Shown: in pieces, positions 1 through 12,845 of the stretch
Numbering within the stretch: position 1 is the first letter of the stretch
Layout of the letters: each line of letters opens with the position of its first letter
NCBI GenBank assembly: GCA_022605405.1
Contig: JABYQQ010000019.1
Location: 620,001-684,000, forward strand
Direction: 5' to 3'
Source: Earliella scabrosa
Taxonomy: Eukaryota > Basidiomycota > Agaricomycetes > Polyporales > Polyporaceae
DNA: 64,000 nucleotides
Made by a program: the position numbers and the translations under genes
The notes under the pieces: model-generated
What the model was told of the DNA's origin: nothing
The model's input: only the letters and a program-made list of their open reading frames with translations
Databases searched by the model: none

Positions 1-2392
1 GTTGACTCAGATTCACACTGGTTGCACCTCTCAGCTTTCCCGGTCAAGAGGCACACGCCGGTGACTCGAAGATCCCTTCGATTCTCTACTACTGCCAGGA
101 TGGTACCGTTCACACCGCCGGCGCTGAAGCTGCGGCTCCGGGCATCGAGTTCGAAGCAGACGACAATGATCTCATTTTCGTCGAGTGGTAAGCATATTTT
201 CATCCTCTCATACCTCGAAGTGGCGTCTATTTCTCTCATATATATGCGCTCTTATCCGTCCGCCGCAGGTTCAAACTACATCTTCGCCCGGAACGGCTTG
301 ACTCTATTGAGATACAACGCTCGGATCTCCCTCCTCTCCCTCCCGGTAAGGACGTCGTCGACGTCTTCGCCGACTTCCTCCGTTATCTCTACACCTGCGC
401 CCAAAACTACATCCGTGGCACCCACGCCAACGGCGACAGCCTCTGGATCTCCCTTGAAGACCGCATCAAGATCATCCTCTCCCATCCGAACGGCTGGGAA
501 GGGCTCCAACAGGGCAAAATGCGCCAAGCCGCCGTCAAGGGCGGCCTCGTCCCAAACACTCGCTCGGGTCATGATCGCGTGCACTTTGTCACTGAGGGCG
601 AAGCCAGCCTTAACTTCTGCGTTCATAGTGGCTTGACGACCGAAACGCTACAAGTACGTTTGTCGTTCGTCTCAATGGAGGACTCCTCTGACGGCGTACT
701 CTCATGCAGGAGGGTCAGAGCGTAGTCATCGTTGATGCGGGAGGAGGCACGGTCAACATCAGCAGCTATACATTCCTATCTTCTTCGCCAGTCTCCGTCG
801 AGGAGGTGACGTCACCCGACTGTGAGTGACGTGACCGCTGTCACCAGTGTAGATCCTGATTGTATGCGCTGTATAGGCATCCTGCAAGGCTCGACCCGCG
901 TGAACGTGCGAGCTGAAAAGTTCCTTAGAGGTAAGACTGCTCGTGTCGCCAGATAGGTGTTCACTCACATGTCCCAGCGCGGCTCCAGGACTCCCCGTAT
1001 GGAAACGATGAGGACATCAAGACGATGCTCGAGTACTTCGATAAAGCAACAAAGCCCGTTTTCAAAGACGAGAAGGAGCCGTCCTATATCCGCTTTGGGG
1101 CGATGAGCTGCAACGACCCCAAGGTAAACATCAAGCGCGGTCAGCTCATGCTCTCGGGGTGGGGTCAATAGATTCGTCAGCACATAGTACCCGGGGCTCA
1201 CGCATACGTTAGGTCCGAGATGAGCGGATTCTTCTCCCCGTCGCTCAGCGCCATCGTCAGTGTCATACAGAAGCAGCGCCAAGCGACCAGCCGATCTCTC
1301 AAAGTAAGTCGCAATCTGGTTCGCATCAGCAGAGCACAGTCCGCAGCCCGCCCAACGATTCCCTCCCACAGACCGTCTTCCTAGTCGGGGGCTTTGCCGC
1401 CAATCCATGGCTCTACAACAACCTCCAGAAGCAGCTCTCATCGTTCGGACTGACACTCTGTCGGCCCGACTCACATTCGTAAGTCTTCCACAGCTCCCAC
1501 AACTTGACCGATCTCGCTGTGGCCCTGCAGGTTCTGATATGCCATGCTCTCCTCAGGAACAAGGCCGTGGCGCATGGTGCCGTCTCGTTTTATCTCGAGC
1601 ATTTCGTCTCCGCGCGCGTGATGCGCATGACGTACGGGATCGAAGTGGTCGTCGACTACGACGCAGACGACGCGGAGCACCGTGCGCGCCGTGGGTCGCT
1701 CTTCGTGCGCCCGTCGGGCCGCACGATGGTCCGGGGCGCGTACTCGTCCATCCTGCGCAAGGTGCGTGCTCATCTCGACTCGCGCTGCACGTTCGCTGGA
1801 TGCTGACACGCACCACAGGGCACGCGCGTGCGAGAGAGCGAGGAGATCTCGCAGCCGTACAGCATCGAGGCGCGCGACCCCAAGACGCTGCGGAGCGTCG
1901 TGCAGGACGTGCTTTGCTACCGTGGCAGAGAGGCGGACCCGCGCTGGGTCGACGCCGATCCGGGTGAGTTCACGTTATGATCGGAGACCACTCGGGGCTT
2001 ACTGGTTCTGGTTCGCGGACGCAGAGCTGTACACGCCGCTGTGCACGATTTCTGCGGACACGTCCAAGGTCGCGCACGAGGCGCGCGCGGGGCCCGAGGG
2101 GCTGTACTACGTGCAGGACTTCAAGATTGTTTTGCTTTGTGGTATGACGGAGCTCCAGGCGCAGGTCAGCTGGATTGAGGACGTGAGTGTGTTGTGTTTG
2201 GGAGTCGGGTATCCGCCGTTGCTCATGGGTCAACTTGAATGGTCGGGTGTCGGCTGCCGGTGCATAGGGGGAGGAAAAACGGTGAGCACAAATTGTTTTG
2301 ACTTTGAGCGTTGCTTTTACAGGTGTGGTTTATGTGGACGCAGGGGTCCGGCGAAGATCGTCTACGAGGACGACCTCGAGGTTTCTAGATGA
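1..2392 (+). CDS. Hsp70-like (HSPA12-type) ATPase H1, 5' partial
   Basis: Member of the actin-like/Hsp70 ATPase fold; ATP binding is expected, the substrate is unknown. The window opens inside an intron (acceptor at 31-34). The first visible exon, 35-187, aligns with the second exon of three full paralogues at 14.5-27.2 kb, so about 45 N-terminal residues with the phosphate-1 loop lie outside. Later exons include 269-653, 710-821 and one from 877. The phosphate-2 motif VIVDAGGGTVNIS is near 729-767 and the adenosine-type motif VFLVGGFAANPWLY near 1376-1416. The C-terminus reads KIVYEDDLEVSR, like the paralogues. I saw no frameshift; one intron near 1158 uses a GTGGGG-type donor. Like HSPA12 proteins, it lacks an obvious classical Hsp70 peptide-binding domain. 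It is on the strand opposite to the other three copies and its upstream neighbour is not visible. Confidence 0.85.
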
Positions 2393-2741
2393 GGTTGGAC
2401 GTGAGGTTAAACACATCACAGTGTACAAAGGTGCTCTTGTTGTACGGGTTCGCCCCAATTTATGGGTTACTCGCTTTCTGATTCAATGACGCGCGTGCTC
2501 CGAGTCGTCGAGGCGCGTCGTGAAGGCATGAAACTGTTGACGCCGGACTCGGAGTAGCGTTGGTTTTTTATCTAGATCCGGCGCTTATTGCCCTGGGTTG
2601 CCACCGCAACAAGATACCGCACCGCTTTCCATCCACAACGGTTCGTCTCCTCGACCCATCTCGAGATGTACCAATGCGTATGTTCCCTGCACCTGCCCAA
2701 TGTCATCTCATCATTGACCCAGCAAGGCTGTCCAGGGCTTC
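2393..2741. other. spacer between H1 and F-box-like gene A
   Basis: About 350 bp with no coding potential I can support. It carries the 3' end of H1 and the promoter and 5' UTR of the F-box-like gene. No TATA box or repeat stands out. Confidence 0.5.
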
Positions 2742-4284
2742 ATGCGCGATGGTCCGCTCAACTACGACTTGTTACCCGTCGTGGCCTCGTTGACTGAATC
2801 GAGGCGCACACTATGCGCGATGATGTTAACATGCCACAGTGCCTACCGAACATGCTCTCGCTTTGTGCTCCAACAGACCGTCTATCTTCGTCGCGACAAG
2901 GATATCCACCTCTTCCTCCGTTTCATGCGCGCCGAAAAGCATCGTCGGTGGCAGTATCTCCGGTCGCTACGATTCTTGAGCCACCCTTTCTCCCCAGAGA
3001 TGGCTCAGCGACTCGCAAGGGCCCTTCCTCGCGCTACGAACCTGGAGAGACTCGAGTTCTATAACGCCGAGGTCACGCTTGCCATCGACCCCTCGCTCCC
3101 TCTCGCACTCGCCGCGCTCCCGAATGTCAAACACCTCGTCATCCCTGCTGGCGAGCGCGCGGCCGCGTTTCTGGAGACGATCAGCTGGCCGCTCGAGACT
3201 GCCGACCTGCAGGAGAACATCCAGGACGCGATTGACACATGGCTTGACGCGCTGACCGAACCATTCAGCGACTGGAGCCCCGCGCTGCTGTTCAAGAACG
3301 CCCGTGCGACGCTGACGTCCGTCTCGAGCAACTACACCGCGGAAGACGAGGATGAAGAGGACGAGCTGCCTGTCTACCCCAAGGTCACGCACCTAAACTT
3401 CGGAGGGTACGACGTGCAGTATCCTGCGACCGCTTCGTGGTCGCGCGCGTTCCCGAACGTCAAGCACCTGCAGCTCTTCACGTCCCTCGAAGAGCGCGGT
3501 TTCAGTATGAGGTCTAGCGACGATATCATCAAGACCTACGGGCCGTTCCGTGAGCGCGACCTCGCCATCCAGCTGAGCGCCGGGCGGTGGCCGCAGCTCG
3601 AGTCCTACTATGGCACGCTGTTCGACCTCTACGTGTCCGGCATCGCGGGTCGTATCGACAAAATCGTCGTGGATTGTATGAGGGAGAAGGAGCGGAAGCT
3701 GTTTGCGCCGGTCGTCGCGTATGCGCGCCCGCGCGAGCTCGATCTCCGTTTCAGGTTCGAGGTGGAGCTGGACCACAGGACGATCCCGGACCTGTTCCGT
3801 TCAGCGGGCTTGGAGGAGCTTGTGAGCCTCAAGCTCCCGGTGTGCGTTGCGCTCGATCCTGAGAAGGGCGTGAACCCTGGTCTCGATGACTTTATGGTAT
3901 GTCGCGTTTCACGCCAATCTCGGGGGGATGTTCGCTCATGGTATCATTTACCAGTCGGATTTCGTCTCTGCCGTCCAGCCACTTCCCGTGAAATACCTCG
4001 ATCTGGACGTCTCTGTCAGATCGAACGTGATAGAGGTGGAGTCGTCGCCAGAGCATATGGCTACGTCTGGTTCCGAGTGCACCCCTCCGCCCCCGCGGCG
4101 CGCTCCGAGCCCGCGCTCTCCGCTCGCCATCTCGTGCGACGCGGTGGACTGCGACGCAATTGTTACGAAGATGTTCGCTGCTGTTCCTGCATTGGAGCAT
4201 GTTGTGTTCCGGATGAGGTGGTACGGTGGGGACGTTACTCTCGATGTGCGAAGACCGATGAACAGGAGTTCTGTAGAATCATGA
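2742..4284 (+). CDS. F-box-like protein A (subfamily 1)
   Basis: Predicted 494 residues from two exons, with an intron at 3897-3954 (GTATGT donor, CCAG acceptor). Without the splice the frame runs into unrelated sequence, and the spliced C-terminus matches paralogue B at 27.8-29.3 kb. The N-terminus (LNYDLLPVVASLTESRRTL, then TCHSAYRTCSRFVLQQ) has the hydrophobic helix pattern of agaricomycete F-box-like proteins. The rest is a series of weak leucine-rich segments with no catalytic signature. If the N-terminus is an F-box, the protein would bind Skp1 and act as a substrate adaptor of an SCF ubiquitin ligase; that is family knowledge, not visible here. The start is the ATG that aligns with B and C. 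A proline-rich patch (TPPPPRR) precedes the last domain. Confidence 0.82.
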
Positions 4285-4387
4285 CCCACTTTGGATTCAT
4301 GTCTCTAACGGTGCGCTCACAAGTCATCGGTCTATCAGCCTGATGCCAGACAATACTTTTGGTATCTCCGAGTCATACGACTACTGC

Positions 4388-6363
4388 CTACTCTGTATTG
4401 TTTCTTTGGTTCTTTGAGGTCACATCAATGCGATCTATCTTCTCCTTATATACAGTACCACCGAGCTCGACCTCTACGAGTAACGTATTTCCGCAGGTTA
4501 CGTCATAGTTCAAAAAGCACAATGTCACCATCCGGTTGTCGTCCCCGAACCGCTTTACCATATTGGGCCAGGCACCGATGTGATGTTTGAGACAATCGTG
4601 CGGATCCTCGGAGTCGGGCCTCGCCTCCGACCAGTTCCCCTTGTGGTACACGGAGGCCGTCGCCCACTGGCAGTGATTCACTGGGGAAAGACCATGCTCA
4701 AGCCTCTTCGTGCACGTCCCCAGATGTATGTGAATCGCTTCCTGATTCGGCACGTCCTCGAACTCCAGGGATGCCAACATAGGCGTGCCAGCTTCGGGAC
4801 GGCTCTGGATGCGCAGTTCTGTCATCTCCATCCCGAGCGCGGCCAGCAAGCCAAGGCGCCAGTTGGGAAAATAGAAGGGGGGCTTTGGGTCAAAACAGTT
4901 GAGCCTCGAAAGGCGGGAGGCAGGGTCTCTGCGGTCGTGCACGAGTCTCTGGCTGTCGCCGCCTTGGATGCAGATGTCTCGCCATGTTGCCTTCACCTTC
5001 TTGCCTCCGAAACGGAGGTTATGGTAGTCCTTCCCCAGAGGAATGATGCGGAGGAGCGCGGGGCCAGCGACGCCGGGGATGCCAGTGAATCCGTACCCTA
5101 CATTGAAGATGCTGCGTTTGGGGTTGTGGATAGGGAGTGGTGAAGGTTGATGAAGGAGGAGACCGACGTGGAAATCACCCGCCTCGCAGAATAAGACGGC
5201 CACGGTTACTCCGTTGTACTCGATGATGGGGAAGCGACACTCAATCCCGTAGCTGGTGTGTGTGAAAGTGGGTATCTCGATACGGTTTCCGAAAGCTCCT
5301 CGCTTTTTGCGCTTCTGCAGACTTAGCCTCACGGTCTGGGACTGACGGGGTAAATTACTGCTGGTAGATTCACATGATGTTTGGTACGTACCTCCGGTTT
5401 TGACTGCCACGGCAGGGACAGTGACTGCAAGGGATTGTCCATCGCTAGCGAGAACTCGACGATACGACCGTCGAATGGGCGAGAGAACCTCTTCGGGGCG
5501 TGGGCGAGAGGGTAAATGTCGTTCTGCAAGCTCGGAGTCTTTGAGTACAGAGCCATCTCAGCTATCGATAGCGGCGTGAGCGTGTCAGCGGGCATCGCGT
5601 AGTGTCCCCAGGAGAAGAGACTGGTGTCGAAGGTCTGCTTCATGATCTCCAGCTGGAGCCGTTGGAATGCACGACGGCCTTCACCGTAAATTGTGGGCAT
5701 GTTGACCCCAAACAGACCCATCAGGCAGTATGCTTCGTCCTCCACTCGCGTGGTCTCGCGGTACGAAGCCCACGACATCCGATATGCAACGCTCTGCGTA
5801 GTGTAGTGGACTTCATGAGTGAGGACCTTGGCCGATATCCCCGTAATCTCATCGAGAAGACCCGCGAGCTCGAGCTTCGTTCCCAGAACTTTCCAATTCT
5901 TCGACACAAAGACGACGAGAGAAGGCGCGATCAGCTCTTGCAGCGTCCATCCGCGCTTATGCCAGCGCGCGTTCCGAAATGAGGAATGGGGTGCATCGAG
6001 CGCTCCCTCCGGAATGTCGTCGAGGTAGGCGTAGCATACTTCGGCACAGGAGTACCAATGGAACATGGAGTTGATCGCTTCGGACAATTCGGCGCTGCTC
6101 TCCTTGTTGATGCAGCAGGTGTCGATCCACATCCACTGGTATCCTTGCTGGAGCGCCAGGATGCAGCTCATCCGGATCTTCTCGGGGGCGCGATCGCGCG
6201 GATTTTCGCCCGTCTCCTCGCACTGCTGCCGAAGCCTCATCAAGTCCTGGAACGTTTGTTCGTTGGCGCCCCAGGTATGCGACAGGATCGCGTACCCGCC
6301 GCGGACTGAGACGGCGTCATTGAAGTGTTTGAGCTCAGCTCGGCGTGTACTCAAGAGCCACAT
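4388..6363 (-). CDS. HET-domain (heterokaryon-incompatibility type) protein
   Basis: Predicted 639 residues from two exons; the intron at 5336-5391 has a GTACGT donor and CCCAG acceptor. HET-family signatures are clear: GGYAILSHTWG near residue 25, then WMWIDTCCINK, CYAYLDDI, RGWTLQELIAP, and further on DEAYCLMGLFGVNMPTIYGE with FQRLQLEIMK, typical of basidiomycete HET proteins. In ascomycetes HET proteins trigger programmed cell death on non-self recognition; in basidiomycetes most are uncharacterised. I start at the ATG for MWLLSTRRAEL because family members usually begin this way; an in-frame ATG at 6408 would add 15 residues. The long C-terminal half after the intron matches nothing I recognise. 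It lies between an F-box-like and a glutaminase gene, with its 3' end facing the F-box-like gene. Confidence 0.85.
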
Positions 6364-6843
6364 CGCTCGGAGAACTGAGAACACATTTCCTTGTATTAGC
6401 CAAGGCATATCCGCGGGGTTTGAATGTTACCTTCTGTATGTTTGAGGTGGCACAGAACGACTCGGGGTTGATATGTCGGTCAGGCAAAGACTGCAGGGCG
6501 TATAAATCTTGACGGGCGGATGGGACGGGCGAGAGAGAGGTAGTCGACGCCTGAGACTCTCACTCCGGACCCTGTAACCTGTGGCAACTCGTACAAGCGC
6601 CCAAACTGGATGGACTTGACACAACCTTGACTGACATCTCTGTGATCGAGGCCGATGGTGATGATGAATGTGAACCTCAGTCGATAGACAACGTGATGGC
6701 ATTGGACAGACAGCCACGCTTGAGGTAAGGCAGTTACTATCGATCGAATCAGGGATTGTGAGGACGGGCCAGAGATGCATGAGCGGAACAAATTCGTAGT
6801 CTGAAGCGATGCCCTCGATCTGGCGGTGGTAGAGGAAGAAGAA
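6364..6843. other. spacer upstream of the HET gene
   Basis: About 480 bp between the HET gene start and the glutaminase stop, both on the minus strand. It must contain the HET promoter and the glutaminase 3' UTR. Several short open frames exist but none resembles a protein family. Confidence 0.5.
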
Positions 6844-9800
6844 CTAGGGCGAGTGGAGCATCGCAGCCGTCCGGTGAGCCACGAAAGTCGTGTTCTGGTT
6901 CTGGCGCGGGTAATGGTAAACCTGGGATGGCGGCATGGGGTCGTCGCCGACGGCCTCAAGCTCAAACCCAGTCGACTCTTTCCACCGCTCGCGCCATCTA
7001 CGCCAACGCGCAGTGCGAGAGAACCATCGCATAAAGAACGCCAAGGCTAAGCATGCGAGTGCGCCGAGCACGGGGGCGATAATCCAGCGGGGGACGATGT
7101 TCGCTTTGCTTGCGCTTGTCAGCCTTCCCCCGAGAGTCTCGACGAGCTTGATCTCCCCAGGTACGGAAATGGCTCGAGGAGGGACTCTGCGCACGCAAAG
7201 TGTGAGCATCCAGATCGAAGAGCACAGTGGCCTGACCCGCAGCGAGCGCACTCACGTCAACGCCAGGGGAGCGAACATCGCACCGAGCGCCGGTCTTGCA
7301 AGACGTACGTGTCAATCCGTCGTGAGCATCAATTGAAGGAACAGCTCGTTGCCCATTCAACTTACCCTGCACTACCGTGCAGCACCGAGCCGTTGCTGCC
7401 GTTGTACATGTCGAAGAAAGCCGCACGGGTGCCATTCGAGCCGATCCTGTTCCACACCCGCTCTATCAGCCCGTCACGCACCCCTGGATCCGACACGGTT
7501 GCGGCGGTGAACATCGTCCACGCTGATCGCCCGTCCGCGCATCAGTCGAGCGGACGGCACGTTGCTATACCAGGTCCTGACGTACCAGTGCTCGATACCT
7601 GGCCTGCACTGCTGCTAATGGGCAGACCGAATGTGGGAGCTGGGATATACTCAGTCTCAGATAGATGCACACGATGAACACGCAGGGCTCATACCTGTCA
7701 CCGACAGTAAAGAGTCCTCATAGAATTGACTCTGGCCATCTAGAAGCTGCATCACGACAGACGGCGTTACCACGCTGCTGACCATGCGGACCAGGCGAAC
7801 ACGACGTACCGACGGCGGCACGCACTTCGTCCCCAGCAGTAGGTCTGCGTAGACGTTGTACATCAGCGCCCACGATGACTGGTTTCCATACAACCCGAGC
7901 AGGCGGCGCTGAGCCACAGACCGAGCGATCGTTTGCCACGAGATTGTGAGCGTGCTTGCGTCGTTCTGCTGGTCACCACTCAGCACGCGATCTTCGTATG
8001 CAACGAGCACAAGCCGACGTACGTCGTACCGTTCGGCATCGGCGTCCTGCTCAAGTGCACGGCTTATCCCGGCCATCGCCTTCACGCCAACTATGCCCTT
8101 GAGCGCAAGGTTCGTCATCCCGAAGGTGCTAGGCTGGTCGTCCCCATATTCCCTGTCCAGGCGTAGATGAGCAATGGTAGACGTAGAGTCAGCTGCTGCT
8201 GTACGCACTGTACGTCCAGCGTGAGCGTGTTGTTAATAAGGTACTCTGCCCAACGTTTCGCCCTGGGGTACTGCGTGCGCCATGGATTGTCATGTCGGAG
8301 AGCACATCTACAGTCGATGAGGTACGCACGTGCTGGGCAACCAGCCTACCGTCGCCCGACAGTCGCGCATGAGCGTACATCATGGTGAGCATGTTGCCAG
8401 ACTCTGCAAGACGGTGAGGTGACGGCCGAGATGGGAGTCAACGAAGACCACTCACGTTCGACGCCCTTCGAGGCTACACCGCTAGAACCGGTTACATTCG
8501 GGTACGGGGAACCTATCCATACCATAGACCTCGAGTTGGCATGGCATCGTCGTCATAGATGAACTTGAGCACAACGCACCGAGATCCGAGATCGCATAGT
8601 CCTGATCAGATAGACTATACTGTGAGTCCAAGAGGGGAGCGAGCAATGCTCCTCCTAGCGAAGAGTTGAGGTAGAGGAAGGCCGGAAATGCGGCGTATAT
8701 CCTCTCCACAGGACTCACGCGCCTGTACACGCGCCATGCGTACGGCAGCGTCAAACACGTCGCAGGTACTAGACGCTGGCCTAGGCCAGACGCACCTCGA
8801 CCACCCAGTGTCCTTCATGATCACCGCGATCTCCCTCGGGTCCACGTCCTCTCCCGCTGCGCCTTCGGGCACTGTGATCTCCAGCGACGCAAACGTCTGG
8901 CGAGCACCCAGCGAGACGAGGTCTACGTACTTTTGCGAGATCTTTCCCGCGTCGTCCATGATCCGCTTGTCGAGCGCGATCGCCCTCTCCAGCGCCGCAG
9001 GAAAGTCTGCGATGAACGCGTCAATCTAGCCACAAAGTCACGGCAGCATGTCAGAGAAGGCGGCGGCTCTCTGTGCGTTGTCTCTCACCGCGTCGTTGAC
9101 ATTCGGATACTTCGTGACAAACAGCGGGCGCCGAGGTTCCATCGCGCCGGTCGAGGAGTTCCGGTACTGCACGCTTGGATCGCGGACGTAGCCCATCGCG
9201 TACGTCGCCGGAGACGTCGTCGTCTTGACCTTTCCAAAGTCGACCGCTATCGCAAAGACGGGGATGGACTGACCCCACGCGGCGCGCCGCGTCAAACAGA
9301 CGCGCACGGAGCGAGTGCAGAGCACTTACGGTCCGATGGGCCCAAACTGTGAGAGTGCGCCGTTCTTCAGGTTTGTCTTGTACGAGAAGAGCCAGCGGGT
9401 TTGAAAGTCCTGGTCGATTTGCCACCTGAGGCCTGGTCTCTGTCATGCCACATGCCTATCAATCAATTCGTCCCCCCTTGACAGGTGCATGGATCCACGG
9501 GAGCCGCCCACTCACTAAGCCCATGGCGATGTACATCTTCCCATCGCGCGCTTGACCGTCCTCTTCCTGATAGGGCGTTGGATTCTGCAGCTCGACCGCG
9601 AGGATGCGGCTGCTCTTCCCGCCGTCGGTCGTCCACTTGACGAGGCTGTCCCCGTCGGAGGATAGCCATTCTGCGTGAGAACGGGCTCGCGCTGTTAGCA
9701 GTCTCCCACGAGGACGAACAACAAGGGCCGGACGGTACCTGCGCTGATGTCACAATAGACTTGGACCGAATGTGCGTTGCCGTCCAGAGAGGTCGCGTTT

Positions 9801-10359
9801 ACAGACACGTACGCGAACGGCAGCGACTGCTTCACCCAATCGTCTGGCTGCGAATGCACCGGCAGCGTGAGTGCCACACTCGCGAGTCCGGAGCGCGTCG
9901 CTCACCTCGATGGGAGAGAGGAAGGTGACAGTGACGTTCATGGGACCCGTGCGTACCACCAGGATGGTCCGTGTTGGGGTGATTTGGATGTTCTGTAGGT
10001 CCGCAATCCGGCTGTCGGTCCCGTCGGGCCCGCCCAGCCAGGTGTACGTCTGCCCGTCGACTTTGATCTTTCCTGCCCATCCTAGGTGGCGCTGCGCCCG
10101 TGAGCGTACGCGCTTGGGGTTTGGAGCCAGAGGTTGAACGAACCTGCTGTGTCCAGAGGTAAGGCCATTCGGCAATGAGCCGGGAACTCTCCGTGGAGAG
10201 CATCCAGGCGCTCAAGTACGGAGAGCGGACGAGAAGGGGTATCGCGGCGGGGAAGAAGGTCCGCTCAGGTCCTTGCGCGCGTGCGAGCGTTGTTAGCACC
10301 GAGAAGACGATCAGGGGCGGTGATGACCATCGCAGTCCGAAGGAGTGGCAACTTCGCAT
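6844..10359 (-). CDS. GtaA-type glutaminase with C-terminal membrane anchor
   Basis: Fungal GtaA-family glutaminases (DUF5127/DUF4964/DUF4965/DUF1793 architecture) hydrolyse L-glutamine to glutamate and ammonia outside the cell. Roughly 800 residues in about 18 exons; I could follow the frame through every splice. Signposts: signal peptide in residues 1-29 (LIVFSVLTTLARA); LVRSPYLSAWM; GWAGKIKVDGQTYTWLGG near 10070; FAYVSVNATSLDG near 9800; FAIAVDFGK near 9240; LVSLGARQTFASLEI near 8905; TNLALKGIVGVKAMAGISRA near 8100; YGNQSSWALMYNVYADLLLG near 7860; MFTAATVSDPGVRDGL near 7510. After this comes a membrane segment (IAPVLGALACLALAFF, near 7070) and a basic then polar tail, suggesting a cell-surface anchored form. 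Not every splice boundary is certain, especially between 8160 and 8300 and between 7500 and 7660. Confidence 0.85.
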
Positions 10360-12845
10360 TACTGGGGGAGAAGGGAGGAAGAGGAGCGTCCATAGTCGCC
10401 TATAGACAGCCTACAAGTACGACGGCGTCTCCGCGAGGCTGTGAAGCTTCCACTAATCAGTGCGTATATGGAGACCTGTCAGTTGGCATACGTACGCGCC
10501 GTTGTGTACATGATGTGCTGTCGTCTACGGTGTTCGGCCGAACGCGAGGGACGAAAATATGCGAGAGGTGGCGGCACTATAGACTACATGCGGTAGAAGG
10601 CGGTGTGGCAACCCGCCGAGAGATATCTCTTCTCAGCCCGGGCCCCAAGGGCATGACCATGGTCGACAGGATGTCGTCTGGAGCGTATATGACGGTACCG
10701 GCTGCATGAGGAGAGCCGATAGCCGAGTGCATGCAGGTCCCCGCTCTAGTACTACGCACACCGCATCGCACGGGTAACGTTGGACCTGTCAGTGTCAAGT
10801 TGCCTGCGTATGCCGTCGCTTTACCTCAGTACCATGGTTGTCTGCAAAAGGGCGCGAGCACTTACCACGTCGTCTCGAACGGCATTCGCGCCTCATAGAT
10901 ACGATGTCACATTCTATGTTGGCGCATGCAAATCACGACTAGCATAGTGACACTTGCAATGTCTCCAGCAAGATGGGGATGATATTCAAGCCGTGACTTG
11001 GTCGAGGTAGGCTTCGAAGTTCGGGTCGACGGTAGGTCGAAGGTATGGCGGAACGGATCACGGAGAAGACATACTGGAGACCATATCTCTCATCAACCCT
11101 CAAGTCGTATTAAGTCCTCCTCCGATTTGACTAGCTCTCGACAGCTCCTGGTATGATAGTTGTGGTTCACTGTCCAGTTAGTCAGCAGGAAGGACATTTT
11201 GACGTGTCGCGTCCGACGTCGACGAAACATGGATATCAGCAACTGGAAAGGGTCTCCAGCGTTCAGCACAGAGCCGGTCATGGCAGAAAGGATCCAGAGT
11301 GATTGGGAGGGTCAAGTGGCAAGGGCCAAAGTGGAGTCGGAAATGAGTGTACGAGGACAAGGTGATGAGCGTCTAATCTGCTTGTCTTTCGCCACCATCA
11401 CGACGACTCGGACACGGTGTCCCTTTGGTCCATGAAACGAGGAAGCTCAAACGCAAGGCGTCCTGCAGGATTGACAAAACAATGATACGCGCGGAGGAGC
11501 CCAGGTAAGACTAACAATAGACCCTGAGTGCGGTATACACTACTGTTATCCACTAGGCTCTAGCACTTACAAGTTTTGTACTGCGTCGGTTCATGTTACT
11601 GCTCATTACACAGAGATTCTAGAGCTGCTGTGCTTTCACTGTCGCACGCCTGGCTTATCTCCGTACGGTCTCGAATTGCGTGGTCATGGTCGGCAGTATA
11701 GAGTCCAGGTCCGTCGTCTCACAAGTGGTTCATTTCCGCGATTCGACTGATCCGACGAGCGTGTCAATTATGACCGCTCTAGCTCTTTTGTAGTGCAGGT
11801 AGGCTTCTGGTGACATCGTCACACTACCCGTTCATTACTATCTCGGTGTAGACGGAGCTGCAAGCCTCCTGAGGCTCTGAGTCTAGAACCCGATAAGTCC
11901 GTGACGTCTCTCTTACTCACATGCAGGTGCGCCAAAGCTTCAGAAGCCTTGCAGGAGACGGTGGAGACACCTCAAACTGATGTGCCATGTTGGAGTATTC
12001 GCAACGTCGGCAATGCAAATGCGCAGATAGGCGCCGTATTAACCTCCGAGCCCGGTTCAACAGTCGAGGCTCGGAATCTCACGGTGCGGCCGTCAGAGGA
12101 CGGCTGGCCTATTGCATGAGAAGCTCATAGTATGGTGACCATTGGGTGTGTGGTTCTTGTCATGGACTATGTCCAACATCCCACCCTATCTCCACCTGGT
12201 GCAACCTCCGACTCAGTGATCGCTTCGCCGTATGTCATGAATGTCGATACTCTCCATTCACTTGCACTCCGGCTTGCGAAGGAGCCCTGGCAGGATTACG
12301 CTCACCGCGCTGCAGTCGCGTGGGGTGCTGTGTCGACGGCGGGAACCGGCACCGACGACCCGAGGCGAGCGAAGCACACGAGGCAGGCCCACGCACGCTT
12401 CTTCCGCATGGCTCGAGACAGCATCCACGCCGTCGCACAGTCAACGGTCGCGCATATCCGTCGCATTCTCAGCACTAAACCGGGTTCGCACACAGCACCG
12501 TGCCTCGAGAACGCACGCCAGAGGCCACGGCGTTCCAGTCATCAGCTCTGCGCCCGCGTCATACCCGCTGCTCCCGCGCGAAACGCGCCCCGGACGTCGT
12601 CGCTCTCAGCTCATCGAGGCCGCGGCACGCGTCCGTGGCCATCACCAGGCGGCCTGCACGCCGCCCCGCGCGCTACTTTGACGGAGGCACTGCACAGACG
12701 GGGCGGAGGACGCGTGTCCGAGGCCACCTTACATTATGTCTGAGGCGCAGCGCGGCCCACCCCTCTCCCTCCTCTTTCTCTCTCGTATCTCTAATGGAAC
12801 ACCCTCCACACTGAAGCACACGACCCCAGCCGATCTCGCACTAAC
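10360..12845. other. 2.5 kb spacer, no gene recognised
   Basis: Lies between the diverging glutaminase and CC1 genes. Base composition falls towards 50 percent GC and open frames are short and patternless until about 12.2 kb, where GC rises again. No terminal repeats, transposase motifs or relics of neighbouring families were found. The last few hundred bases must hold the CC1 promoter. A 203-codon open frame at 12132-12743 has no recognisable features and I do not call it. Confidence 0.45.

Noticed and set aside
8160..8300. Frameshift making the glutaminase a pseudogene
   Set aside because: Shifting the donor to the GTGCGT at the end of the LTLDVQ exon restores the frame into EYGDDQPSTFGMTNLALKG, so no break is needed.
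12132..12743. 203-codon open frame upstream of CC1
   Set aside because: Arg/Ala/Pro/Thr-rich shadow-like composition, no domain, ends in the region expected to be the CC1 promoter.
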